Part shown: in pieces, positions 34,446-42,318 of the stretch
Numbering within the stretch: position 1 is the first letter of the stretch
Layout: each line of letters opens with the position of its first letter
NCBI RefSeq assembly: GCF_000425745.1
Contig: NZ_AUEA01000008.1
Coordinates: 186,001 to 250,000, forward strand
Direction: 5' to 3'
DNA from: Pseudomonas cremoricolorata DSM 17059 = NBRC 16634
Lineage (GTDB): Bacteria; Pseudomonadota; Gammaproteobacteria; Pseudomonadales; Pseudomonadaceae
Length of the DNA stretch: 64,000 nt
Notes under the pieces: model-generated
Databases searched by the model: none
What the model was told of the DNA's origin: nothing
What the model saw: the letters and a program-made list of their open reading frames with translations, nothing else
Translations under genes and position numbers: made by a program

Positions 34446-35619
34446 AGAGTTAGATCTTGATGAACTAGAAGCGGAGCTTTCCGATTTCGCCGCATCAGAC
34501 AAGAAAGCCAGCCGTACTCCGCGTGAGGAACGTATCATAGCCGGTTTTGAAGATATTCAGCGGTTCGTGGAACAGCACGGTCGTGCGCCACGAAATAGCG
34601 ATTACAATGACATATTTGAGCGCCTTTATGCGGTGCGTCTAGATCGCTTACTCGTGCAAGAAGAATGCAGGGAACTGCTAATGCCGCTTGACCATCAAGG
34701 GTTGCTGAGTGTCGCCGAGGTACGAGAGCCGGCGGACATATCCTTGATGACGGATGATGAACTGCTGGCAGAGTTGGCCGTCGATGACTGCTCTGATATT
34801 CAGAGCCTCCGTTACGTTCGCAGCAATGCCGAGAAACGTGAGGCCGAGGAGATTGCCAATCGCGAGCGATGCGACGACTTCGAGCGTTTCCAGCCGCTGT
34901 TTGAGCAGGTACAACGCGAACTGCAGTCGGGCGTTCGAGTCAGTCGTACTTTCATTCGTGATGCGAGCATCGAGGAAGGGCAGTTCTTTATCTTGGGCGG
35001 GCAGACGGCTTATGTGGCTGAAGTTGGAGACTCTATTAGAGCCCCCAATGGAGAGAGTGATGCTCGTTTAAGGGTTATCTACTCCAATGGGACCGAAAGC
35101 AACCTTTTGCGCCGTTCCCTTCAGCGTGCTTTATACAAGGACGACGCCGGTCGACGTGTCACTGACGCTGATTCTGGCCCACTTTTTGCTGAGTACCTGG
35201 AGCCCGAAGACATCGAAAGTGGAACTATTTATGTACTTCGTAGTCATTCAAAACATCCTTTCGTGAGTAAACATCGAGAGTTAATTCACAAGATTGGGGT
35301 AACAGGGGGAAAGGTAGAGTCGCGCATCGCGGGCGCCGAGAAAGATGCAACCTATCTGTTAGCTGAAGTAGAAGTGGTTGCAACCTACAAGCTACATAAT
35401 ATTAATCGGGTGCGTTTGGAAAATTTGTTTCATCGGTTATTCGGCTCTGTCCAAATAGATCTAGCCATTCCGGATCGCTTTGGCAACCAGGTAAAGCCTA
35501 AAGAATGGTTCCTTGTGCCACTTCATGTGATTGATGAGGCCGTCGAAGGTATTCGAAATGGGTCCATTACTCAAAAGGCTTATAACCCAGAAACGGCACG
35601 GCTCGATGTTATAAAGTGA
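34438..35619 (+). CDS. GIY-YIG nuclease (T5orf172/Mug113-like) of the methyltransferase operon
   Basis: 393 residues. The first ~250 are charged and mostly helical with no recognised domain. The C-terminal ~130 carry a GIY-YIG fold of the T5orf172/Mug113 type: GTIYVLRS near 261 for the GIY strand, HKIGVTGG near 284 for the YIG strand, the conserved Arg in VESRIAGAE, and the catalytic Glu in RLENLFHRLF near 326. This is the only recognisable nuclease in the three-gene operon, so it probably supplies DNA cleavage to the methyltransferase and helicase. It overlaps the helicase gene by 8 bp and is followed by a terminator hairpin. Confidence 0.83.
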   Translation: MSKELDLDELEAELSDFAASDKKASRTPREERIIAGFEDIQRFVEQHGRAPRNSDYNDIFERLYAVRLDRLLVQEECRELLMPLDHQGLLSVAEVREPADISLMTDDELLAELAVDDCSDIQSLRYVRSNAEKREAEEIANRERCDDFERFQPLFEQVQRELQSGVRVSRTFIRDASIEEGQFFILGGQTAYVAEVGDSIRAPNGESDARLRVIYSNGTESNLLRRSLQRALYKDDAGRRVTDADSGPLFAEYLEPEDIESGTIYVLRSHSKHPFVSKHRELIHKIGVTGGKVESRIAGAEKDATYLLAEVEVVATYKLHNINRVRLENLFHRLFGSVQIDLAIPDRFGNQVKPKEWFLVPLHVIDEAVEGIRNGSITQKAYNPETARLDVIK

Positions 35620-35628
35620 CTGTAAAAA

Positions 35629-35654
35629 GGGCGCGGGATATTTATTCCGTGCCC
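35629..35654. terminator. Hairpin between the convergent defence operon and the Xre/ImmA gene
   Basis: GGGCGCGGGATA pairs with TTCCGTGCCC (some G-U pairs). An A-run lies on one side and a T-rich stretch on the other, so it could serve both strands. Confidence 0.6.
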
Positions 35655-35693
35655 TGATATTTTACTGGCTTTACGGAGAGTGAATTTGTAGGG

Positions 35694-36818
35694 CTAAATT
35701 AGCCTTAGCTTTGGTGGGGACTTGGGCGGATTTGCAGTTTTCTCTGGTCGGCCGGAAACTACTGATAGTTTTGTAAGTTGGAATGTTAGTGCGTTTATTT
35801 CATCAATGCTGATGCTTAGGCTTTCAGCGATTTCCCGACGACCTTGTTTTTTACTGTGTAAATAGTCCATAACTTTTGACAGAAGCTGAGAGGTTTCTCG
35901 CTCCATCGGTTCAGGCTCGTTAGTACGGTAACCATGCTTAGCTATTTCAATGCAAAGGCTTCGATAGTTCCATTCGCTGATCATTTTTAACGAGTTAAAA
36001 CGGTACGCTATAGCAACAAGCGATACTCCCCAAAAGTGCTTGAGCTTCATCAAGTACTTAATAGTGAATGCGGGAGGAGGATTTGAAATTACGCTTGCCA
36101 TTGGCATCAGGAAAGCGGCAGCGAATGCGTCAGCTTGTCGTTCCATCTCCGGTCCGTGGGCTTGACCATGCCGCATGCTGTAAACGTCGCGGACTAAATG
36201 CGCTAGTTCATGTGCTGCATCAAAGCGGCTTCGCTCTGCCGATTTAAGAGTGTTTAAAAATATGAAAGGTTTCTCTTCATACCATGTACAGAATGCGTCA
36301 ACCTCTCGCGTCTCCTCTGCCAACGAAAAAACACGGATTCCTTTGGACTCCAACAAATGAACTACATTTGGTATTGGGGCATTGCCTAATCCCCACATCC
36401 GTCGAAGCGCTGCAGCAGCCTCTTCTGGCGCTAGATCACTCAAGTCCGGAAGATTGGATTGCGGTAGATTGAAACGTTCTTCAACCCATTGATTGATTTT
36501 AAGAGCGATCGCGCCTGCCGCAAAAGCACATCCCTTCATTGCATCTGTCATTTTTGAGAGCTTGCGAAAGCTAACCGTATGCTCCGCGATTTCAGGCATC
36601 TCTTCTTCTAAGTAAAAAAAACGGAGCGGGAAGTTCAGTGCGATTGCTATTTTTTGCAATGTCTTTTCATCTGGCGTGGATGCGCCAGTTTCGTAATTTT
36701 GCAAGCTACGACTGGTGATCTCAATTTTTTTTGCCAACTGGGATTTTGTAAGGCGTCTCCTTACCCTGGCAAATAAAATTTGCTTGGGGTTAACTTCTAG
36801 CATGATGTTGTGACTCAT
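35694..36818 (-). CDS. Xre-family regulator fused to an ImmA/IrrE metallopeptidase (COG2856 type)
   Basis: 374 residues. An N-terminal helix-turn-helix (about 10-65; LTKSQLAKKIEITSRSLQNYETGASTPDEKTL) is followed by an ImmA/IrrE zinc-peptidase domain with the active-site HELAH (FDAAHELAHLV near 203) and the downstream zinc-ligand region EMERQADAFAAAFLMP. Such proteins act as antitoxins or repressors cleaved or activated during stress. It overlaps the gene before it by one base (TAATG), so the two form a cistron pair like the COG2856 toxin-antitoxin modules, including the one named RosmerTA, from memory. Inferred role: antitoxin/regulator of its partner and perhaps of the island. Confidence 0.82.
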   Translation of the reverse strand: MSHNIMLEVNPKQILFARVRRRLTKSQLAKKIEITSRSLQNYETGASTPDEKTLQKIAIALNFPLRFFYLEEEMPEIAEHTVSFRKLSKMTDAMKGCAFAAGAIALKINQWVEERFNLPQSNLPDLSDLAPEEAAAALRRMWGLGNAPIPNVVHLLESKGIRVFSLAEETREVDAFCTWYEEKPFIFLNTLKSAERSRFDAAHELAHLVRDVYSMRHGQAHGPEMERQADAFAAAFLMPMASVISNPPPAFTIKYLMKLKHFWGVSLVAIAYRFNSLKMISEWNYRSLCIEIAKHGYRTNEPEPMERETSQLLSKVMDYLHSKKQGRREIAESLSISIDEINALTFQLTKLSVVSGRPEKTANPPKSPPKLRLI

Positions 36819-37513
36819 TAAATTCCAGGTTTTGGTATTACTTCAACAGATACAGGTTCAACTATCTCGTCGCTGAGAATGTCGAAGCTGGACGGGTTGT
36901 TAGATATTTTCCCGAGGCCGATGCGCTCGCCCCATGATGTAATTTTCTTTTTGCCGAATCCGGTCGGTAAAGATAACTCATACCTTACTTCATTTAAAGC
37001 TTTGTCATAGTGATATAGTAAGGCCCAAACTTGGGTTTCTTTGCTGTTGTCTTTGGCTAACTTGAATGACTCTTGGTTGAAGAGCTCGAGCTGTTGATTT
37101 TTTTGAATGTAGCTTTCAGCCACCGCACCCTTTTCGGCTTGGTTGGTAGGGTCTTCAGCCCCTTCCCAGCCTGTGTCACTATTGCCGGTCATCACAACAA
37201 TAGATATTAGGCGGTCGGGGGATGTAATAAACGGGCAGTTTTTCTGCTCATGGATATACCATCGTTCAGCGCTAAGTAAGGTGCGAAGGTCCTCAACTGT
37301 TTTTAACCATTGCTGCACACCAGCGGCCGTCGGTGCGGAAGCTCGGGTGACATCGTTTCGCGCAGTGAGGCCACCGAAGATTGCATCCCGAAGTAGCCTG
37401 CTGCTGAGATCAGGATGAAGGTTGAGCAGCCGCGCCTCTGATCGTACTGGATCGTCAATGAATGCGGCTCGACGGCTGCTGGCATATAGAGGGGTCAACT
37501 CGAATTCGCGCAT
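36818..37513 (-). CDS. Unknown protein paired with the Xre/ImmA gene, candidate toxin
   Basis: 231 residues, soluble, with no signal peptide or membrane helix. Visible segments include MREFELTPLYASSRRAAF, ENLHPDLSS-type leucine-rich helix, WYIHEQKNCPFITSPDRLISIVVMTGN and ALLYHYDKALNEVRYELSLPTGF. No family was recognised with certainty. Its stop shares a base with the Xre/ImmA start, the arrangement expected for a toxin translated with its antitoxin. The segment YHYD--LNEVRYELSLP resembles proteins commonly encoded beside Xre-ImmA genes, by recollection only. The call of toxin rests on context. Confidence 0.65.
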   Translation of the reverse strand: MREFELTPLYASSRRAAFIDDPVRSEARLLNLHPDLSSRLLRDAIFGGLTARNDVTRASAPTAAGVQQWLKTVEDLRTLLSAERWYIHEQKNCPFITSPDRLISIVVMTGNSDTGWEGAEDPTNQAEKGAVAESYIQKNQQLELFNQESFKLAKDNSKETQVWALLYHYDKALNEVRYELSLPTGFGKKKITSWGERIGLGKISNNPSSFDILSDEIVEPVSVEVIPKPGI

Positions 37514-37527
37514 CGCTCACTCCTTAG

Positions 37528-37953
37528 TCATTTCCGTAAATCATACCTCATGTTGAGGTAAAAAAAACGGAAATATGCTTGGCTCCTGAGCGCTCGTAGC
37601 CCTCGTATGTCGGGAGCGTCAGGGATACCTAGCTTGCTCAGGGGGGGGCGTGTGTCCGAAACGATACATCGTTCCAGTGATTTGACGGTATTCGGTGCCC
37701 ACTTCACCCGACGCAAGATCAACAAAACGGTAAGCCAGTAATAGTATCGGGTGTTGTAGGCGTGATTTTTCAGATGGTGAGTTAGGAACCAGCGCATATG
37801 CTTAGACTGCCAGATCCACGGATTGTCTCGCTTCCAGCGGTGTTGGATAGCCGCTTGCATGATTCGGGCTTGTCGGAGGTGTCTTTGCTGTGTGCTCTTC
37901 GAGCCGGTCAGTGCGCCGCTCAGGAAAAGCGTCATATCGAACGGTTTGTTCAT
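37528..37953 (-). CDS. Small protein linked to the integrase gene, resembling a core-binding domain
   Basis: 141 residues, basic, rich in Arg, Trp and Tyr. The region STQQRHLRQARIMQAAIQHRWKRDNPWIW followed by HMRWFLTHHLKNHAYNTRYYYWLTVLLIL looks like the helical core-binding part of a tyrosine recombinase, without a catalytic domain. Its start overlaps the integrase stop (ATGA), so it is co-translated with it. I recall comparable small genes next to integrases in other Pseudomonas islands. A role as accessory recombination or directionality factor is possible; the sequence does not prove it. Confidence 0.6.
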   Translation of the reverse strand: MNKPFDMTLFLSGALTGSKSTQQRHLRQARIMQAAIQHRWKRDNPWIWQSKHMRWFLTHHLKNHAYNTRYYYWLTVLLILRRVKWAPNTVKSLERCIVSDTRPPLSKLGIPDAPDIRGLRALRSQAYFRFFYLNMRYDLRK

Positions 37954-38939
37954 GATCTCCTCCCGATGTAGGCAGACATCACATCGATTCGTTGATGCCC
38001 GAGCTCAACACTGATCGTTTGTCGTGCGTGTTGGTCAAGCTGGCGGTCACTGAAATAAACCTGTCCGCCATGGACTGGTGCCGGATGACCCGTGAGTTGC
38101 TCGTAACGCTCGCAAGCGTAGGCTGCGCGCAGTTCATGGAACTCCTTCAACCCGTGTTTATGAAGTATTTTGCGGGCTGGGAGCACGCTCTGTCGCATGA
38201 ACGCAGCGTAGCTTTCTGCTCTATCTAACAGGTTGCGACTACCGGGTGGGGATGTTTTTCGCGCGAGCTGCAGTGCCGCTTTCACCTGTACGGTTGCAGT
38301 GATCCACCGTGGCGCTGATGCCCCTGAGCGGCCTCCCTTAGTACCGTCCTGTATGTTGAACTGGCCTAACAGCTCGGCTTCGCGGTGCAGGCGTGGCAGG
38401 TCCGCCAGGATCGCTTCGCGCAGGCGCATACCGGTTGTACGAGCCAGCAAGAGAATGGCTGCCACACGCTCGTGTTGCTGTTCAACAAGCTCTTGCAGCA
38501 CTCGCTGTACTTGTTGATGGTCTTGGCCATCCGGCGCACGGGCGCGTACTGTGGCGCACTGCTGTCTCAACGCCTGACTTGGGCTGATGATTCTCACACC
38601 CTGATCACCGCGCAGCGCAGCGAGGGTGCGGTTGACGCTGCTAAGGCGGTTTTGCGCGGTAGCGATGCACAGCTTGCCTTACAGGATTTGCTGGCGAAGA
38701 TAAGCGGCGTAGTCCTGCAGCGTCTGTCGATCGATCTGGCGAGCATCGTTGTAGCCAGGCCCGTCCTCTGAGCGGCACCAGTGTACGAAGGCCTGCCAGC
38801 GATCGCTATGCGCTTTGACGGTGGCGAAGTGCCCGCCGGCAAACAGATCTTTCAGGGCCTGCTGGCCGGCGTAGCTCAGTTGGCGGCCGTAGCCAAAGTT
38901 GCGACCATCACGCCGACCGACCAGCGCCATTTTCTTCAC
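37950..38939 (-). pseudogene. Tyrosine recombinase (integrase) interrupted by an in-frame TAA
   Basis: The frame encodes a core-binding domain (GRRDGRNFGYGRQLSYAGQQ ... WQAFVHWCRSE) up to LRQQIL, then TAA at 38,679-38,681, then continues in the same frame (GKLCIATAQNRLSSVNRTL) into the catalytic domain. Catalytic residues are intact after the stop: Arg in TTGMRLREA, His-x-x-Arg in HELRAAYACERY, His in ELGHQRIDV and the nucleophile Tyr in MSAYIG. A single CAA-to-TAA change explains the break. A GTG at 38,597 could still start the C-terminal part. It belongs to the ssrA-integrated element and should normally excise it; full-length protein needs stop read-through. Confidence 0.82.
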
Positions 38940-39267
38940 CGCGTGCAGCTGTTTGTAGAAAGAGCAACAAGGCTTTCCAGTGGGGGCTAACGCTGTCTAA
39001 CTGTTCCCATTGTGCTGGGCGGATGTGGAGGGCGTTTTCGCTGTATTGGAGCAGAGCTCCTTCTTCTTGCAACTGCGCGATGAGTCGGGTGACATCGGCA
39101 GACACAGATGCTGGAGTGGCGACTGCGGCGACACTGGCGACAACCCTCGCTGTGTCTGGCTTGGCACGTGGCGACAAAGTGGTGACGGTGGCGGCGACAC
39201 ACCGTAATTCGGTCGGCGAGCGATTTTGCGCCCGATAGCGGCGCACGGCGTCATTTAGGCGGAACAT
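38908..39267 (-). CDS. Small island protein between the DUF3987 and integrase genes
   Basis: 119 residues starting MFRLNDAVRRYRAQNRSP. The middle is Ala/Val/Thr-rich and unstructured-looking (VATVTTLSPRAKP ... ASVAAVATPASVSAD); the second half DVTRLIAQLQEEGALLQYSENALHIRPAQWEQL looks like a short winged-helix fragment. The function is unknown. It overlaps the end of the DUF3987 gene by 17 bp and the integrase start by 32 bp, so the four genes were probably one transcription unit. It is undamaged as far as can be seen. Confidence 0.55.
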   Translation of the reverse strand: MFRLNDAVRRYRAQNRSPTELRCVAATVTTLSPRAKPDTARVVASVAAVATPASVSADVTRLIAQLQEEGALLQYSENALHIRPAQWEQLDSVSPHWKALLLFLQTAARGEENGAGRSA

Positions 39268-40530
39268 GGCGCACCTCGAATATGTCCCCGTCATTGTCCA
39301 GCCAGTTATGGGCAACCAGCTGCAGCAATAACTCGAAAGTGTGCCGCGTGCTTTTACGGGCAAAGCGAGGGCCTTTGCGCGTGAGATCGCGGAGGCGAAA
39401 CGGTGGCCAGTTCTTCTTTATCAACCAGCGCAGCAGGCAATCAGCCTCAGCGCGAAGCTTATTCAGTGGTTCCTGTTCAGTCAGGCGTTGGTTCTCGGCC
39501 AGGTAGTAATCCATCAGCGTGGAGGCGCGCTGAATGTGCATGTCTTCCAATACAGTCGATTCCTCAACCACCGCCATCACGCCAGCCATGCGTAGAACGT
39601 TCGCGGCGGCTTTGCCCGCAGCAGCTTGCACGTTGACCAGCTCGCCGAATTCCCCAGACTCGCATTCAATGGTGTCGTGAATGGCAATCCAGGCCTCACG
39701 GGCGCGGGGGCTCAACTCCAGGGCCGCAGGGTTGAGGCCGCCGTCTTTATGGCGTGACCAAGGCTTCTGCATCAGCGCGGCAATGCGCTGCTGGTACAGG
39801 TGCACCTTTGGATCTCGGGTCAGGTCGATGGCTTTATACAGCCGTTGTCCAACCAGACGCTCGGGCCAACTGATCAAGCAGCGCCCCAGGATGCCCTGGT
39901 TTTGATATCTGCATCCTGAAGCAAGCGATCGGCCAGGCGGGGTTGCAGCATCAAGTGCATGCTGAGTCGGCGGTCATAGGCACGCAGACTTTCCCCTGCC
40001 ATCGCGCGAGACCGATCAATCGGGCTACCGTCCCACAGGGTCGACAAGTGAGTGATCGCCTTGATCATGTTGTCCTTGCTCATGGTGCTGCCGCCCAAAA
40101 ACTGCCCGCCCTCATCGCTGAATAGCCCCATGCTGGGCAAGCCGTGGCACAGGCTTTTGACCAGGCCCTCAATTGTCGGCTCAGCAGTGAGCAGTCTTGG
40201 TTGGACAGGTTCAGGTTGGGCTTCCAGGGCTAGCTGTGCTGACTTTTTCGAGGTCGGTGCCTTCGCGGTGAGACTCATTGCAGCTCGGTGCGCCTTGAGC
40301 TGTTCGCCATAGGCGATCCACTGCTGTCTTTCCCAGTCGCGTACGGCCTGCAGCGCAATATGGTCCACCGCGCTTTTTCGATCGCCCGAGCAAGCCACCG
40401 TCAGCGTGTACAGCGACAACGGGTAGATCCAGCCGTCGAGATGAACATGGCGTGCGCCTGGCTCGCCACAGCTGCTGTGGCTGGAACGCACTGAGGCCGT
40501 GGCGCAGGGCACGCCGATCACAGCGGCCAT
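39251..40530 (-). pseudogene. DUF3987 (YfjI-like) gene, frameshifted and with a damaged 5' end
   Basis: Two adjacent frames together give the DUF3987 order: YTLTVACSGDRKSAVDHIAL (Walker-A-like GDRKS), SMGLFSDEGGQFLGGSTM, WDGSPIDRSR and RLSMHLMLQPRLADRLLQDAD in one frame, then GILGRCLISWPERLVGQRLY to RHVPPK in the next. The switch lies at a short A-run near 39,898-39,903 (AAAA where AAAAA would keep the frame). The upstream end also looks scrambled near 40,440-40,500, and no normal start is seen, although the frame is open back to about 40,605. DUF3987 proteins are primase/helicase-like ATPases of mobile elements. The gene is very likely non-functional. Confidence 0.75.
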
Positions 40531-40795
40531 GCGCTCTACGGCCGGCCTTGAAAATCGCCTAGGGGCACGACCGGGGAGGTGACCGGGCGAGCTGCCGGAT
40601 GTGAATTACCCTCGGGAGAGCCACCGCGTGACCAGCGTGACCTTCAACGTTCGAATCACTTGGGGTGCTTCCATCGAAAGCGTTCGTACGGCCAGTTCTG
40701 CACCAGTGGGTAAAACCGGTTAAGGGCCGAAACTCGCAATGATAGCGACCTAGGCCCCTCCGAGCGCTGCAATGGCCACATACAGCCCAGATCCT

Positions 40796-41062
40796 TCACA
40801 CCCCCATCCCCAACTCCGCATCATCCAACAACGCCTTCGCCATCGCACAAAGATAATGCGAAGCCCAAATCATTTTCGGTTTGTCCTCCATCAGCCCTTC
40901 GATGGTGAGGTACCGCGCGTAGTCGAGCAGCTCTGAGGCCTGCTCGCGGGCGTGTCGGCAGGGGATGCCGGGTTCGATGCGGAAGAGGGGGTTGGTGTGG
41001 TTTTCGCCTTGGCAGAATGCGGTTTGGCCGACGGTGCATTCGGTAGCGTATTCGGTGGTCAT
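40796..41062 (-). CDS. DUF3077-type small protein (copy B, second gene)
   Basis: 88 residues. The core NPLFRIEPGIPCRHAREQASELLDYARYLTIEGLMEDKPKMIWASHYLCAMAKALLDD shows the DUF3077 pattern of an AREQASELL helix followed by a W-SHYL--MAKAL-DD helix. It corresponds to the product at 25,556-25,843 in copy A, but here it is separated from its partner by about 145 bp. It has no signal peptide or membrane segment. The function of the family is unknown. It lies between the broken DUF3987 gene and ssrA, inside the putative integrated element. The 236 bp between it and DUF3987 show nothing recognisable. Confidence 0.72.
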   Translation of the reverse strand: MTTEYATECTVGQTAFCQGENHTNPLFRIEPGIPCRHAREQASELLDYARYLTIEGLMEDKPKMIWASHYLCAMAKALLDDAELGMGV

Positions 41063-41205
41063 TGTTGGATTTTCCTATGTCCTGGTCGCGCCGTTCGCTG
41101 GAAGGGTCTGGCTGGACCGTTCCAGCGCCACTTTCAATGCAGGTCGGCGGCCCGTGCGGGAGTTGCGGCTTTGATAAGCCCAGATCGGGATTGTGGAGAC
41201 GCCGG

Positions 41206-41448
41206 TTACCGTTGCAGGTGTGAATCGACGGGCATCTGCACCCGGGCCAGCGCTGACTCGAGCAGCTTTCTCAGCGCTTCGATTTCGTGGATTGCCGCGG
41301 CGATCAATAAACCGGTTGGGGACCTGGGCTCCATTTGCAATGCCTGCTGGGCTACGGCTTCTGCGCACAGCGCGTAGTCGGTGGCATGCATGAGGGTGTC
41401 TTCGAGGGATTGAAGGTAGGGGGGCGGATCAGGAACGATCTTCAACAT
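41206..41448 (-). CDS. Small protein of the DUF3077-associated pair (copy B, first gene)
   Basis: 80 residues: MLKIVPDPPPYLQSLEDTLMHATDYALCAEAVAQQALQ ... AAIHEIEALRKLLESALARVQ. It is the counterpart of the product at 25,303-25,563 (same start, same helical pattern). The start at 41,448 is preceded by AAGGAAGCAACC. The long upstream region carries copy B of the structured leader RNA and the CTGTAG...CCCAAAGATA block. It is soluble, small and of unknown function. Because the pair is duplicated in opposite orientation at both ends of the accessory region, recombination between copies is possible. Confidence 0.72.
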   Translation of the reverse strand: MLKIVPDPPPYLQSLEDTLMHATDYALCAEAVAQQALQMEPRSPTGLLIAAAIHEIEALRKLLESALARVQMPVDSHLQR

Positions 41449-41480
41449 GGTTGCTTCCTTTTCAAGGCCGCCACCATCTG

Positions 41481-41642
41481 CTGTCAAACAAAGGGTGGCA
41501 GCTGTACGCGGGTTGACAGACCGGTGGAAACAACAAGTTCCGGCGCACGCAAGCGTGCCCGCACGTACAGCCGCCATAAGGGCGTGCTGCGTGTTGTTTT
41601 CCGTTGCGACCTGTCAAAGTCATGCCGTTGATGAGCAACGGC
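41481..41642 (-). ncRNA. Structured leader RNA, copy B, resembling C4 antisense RNA
   Basis: On the minus strand a GCCGTTG/CAACGGC hairpin (41,624-41,642) is followed by TTGACAG plus AACAACA (41,592-41,617), which pair with TGTTGTT plus CTGTCAA (41,513-41,535). Inside them lies TATGGCGGCTGTACG (41,564-41,578), whose complement CCCGCGTACAGCTGCCACCC lies outside (41,493-41,512). This is the same interleaved order as copy A. Several stem bases differ from copy A on both sides of a pair, so the pairing rather than the sequence is kept. GTTTGACAGCAGAT follows, identical to copy A. It precedes the gene at 41,448. Confidence 0.65.
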
Positions 41643-41784
41643 CCGCCGAGACTAAGACCGTGGAAATCTGACCGCAACGGGAAACACGCCGCGGCAGTAT
41701 CTTTGGGAAATTGCCTACAGGAAAGGGCTTAAATCTGATTCTTTGCGCTTGTTGCCGCACGCGTTCGTGGCGGAATCGCAGGCA

Positions 41785-41810
41785 TAAAAAAAGACGCCCT
41801 AAGGCGTCTT
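41785..41810 (-). terminator. Terminator of ssrA
   Basis: AAGACGCC-CTTA-GGCGTCTT-type hairpin at 41,791-41,810, followed on the minus strand by a T-run, 13 nt after the tmRNA 3' end. Confidence 0.85.
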
Positions 41811-41822
41811 CTTCATGGAATG

Positions 41823-42217
41823 TGGTGGAGCCGGGGGGATTTGAACCCCCGTCCGCCAGTACTCCGCTGTCGGTACTACATGCTTAGCCATCTCAACTGA
41901 GTTAATCCGCAGCCGCCCGAGTGGCAGGGTGCTTTGGACGAGTTGGGTAAGTTTTAGTCGCTTTGCCCCCAACGTGCTACACGACGATCCTGTTCTGTAT
42001 GACAATCAGTTCGGGTTTACAGGCATCCCCTAGTGATTGCTGGAGCCGAAGCTACCAGAAGGTCGGGCTCAGCTGCTTACGCAGCGAGAGCGTACTCCGC
42101 CTCGAAGTTTTCGTCATTGGCAACTATAGAAAGTTGCAACAGTGGATTTACGAGTTCTGTTACCAACTCGGCATGCACCTAGAGTTTCGCTACCGGCGTC
42201 GAATCCTAATCGGCCCC
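41823..42217 (-). ncRNA. ssrA: tmRNA (ssrA)
   Basis: A 395-nt transfer-messenger RNA that rescues stalled ribosomes together with SmpB (gene at 49.6 kb). The 5' end begins GGGGCCGATTAGGATTCGAC and the 3' end is the tRNA-like arm with GGGGTTCAAATCCCC-type T-loop and CCA. The internal tag frame encodes ANDENFEAEYALAA followed by TAA, at about 42,078-42,122. The 3' end is the probable integration site of the element to its left: its last bases are repeated at 29,058-29,074. The gene keeps a complete 3' end, as usual when such elements insert. A hairpin terminator follows immediately. Confidence 0.97.
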
Positions 42218-42260
42218 TCACTCAGCTCTAGCTGAACGCACCTTTCGGCACGTGGGGTGG

Positions 42261-42290
42261 ACTATACGCCTTTATGCGGGCGGCGTCGAA
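42261..42290 (-). promoter_or_regulatory. Possible sigma-70 promoter of ssrA
   Basis: TTCGAC (-35) and TATAGT (-10) are separated by 18 bases, about 43 nt upstream of the mature 5' end. A short precursor leader removed by RNase P would fit. Confidence 0.4.
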
Positions 42291-42318
42291 TTTCCGGCGC
42301 TTGGCCCGCGAATCGGGC

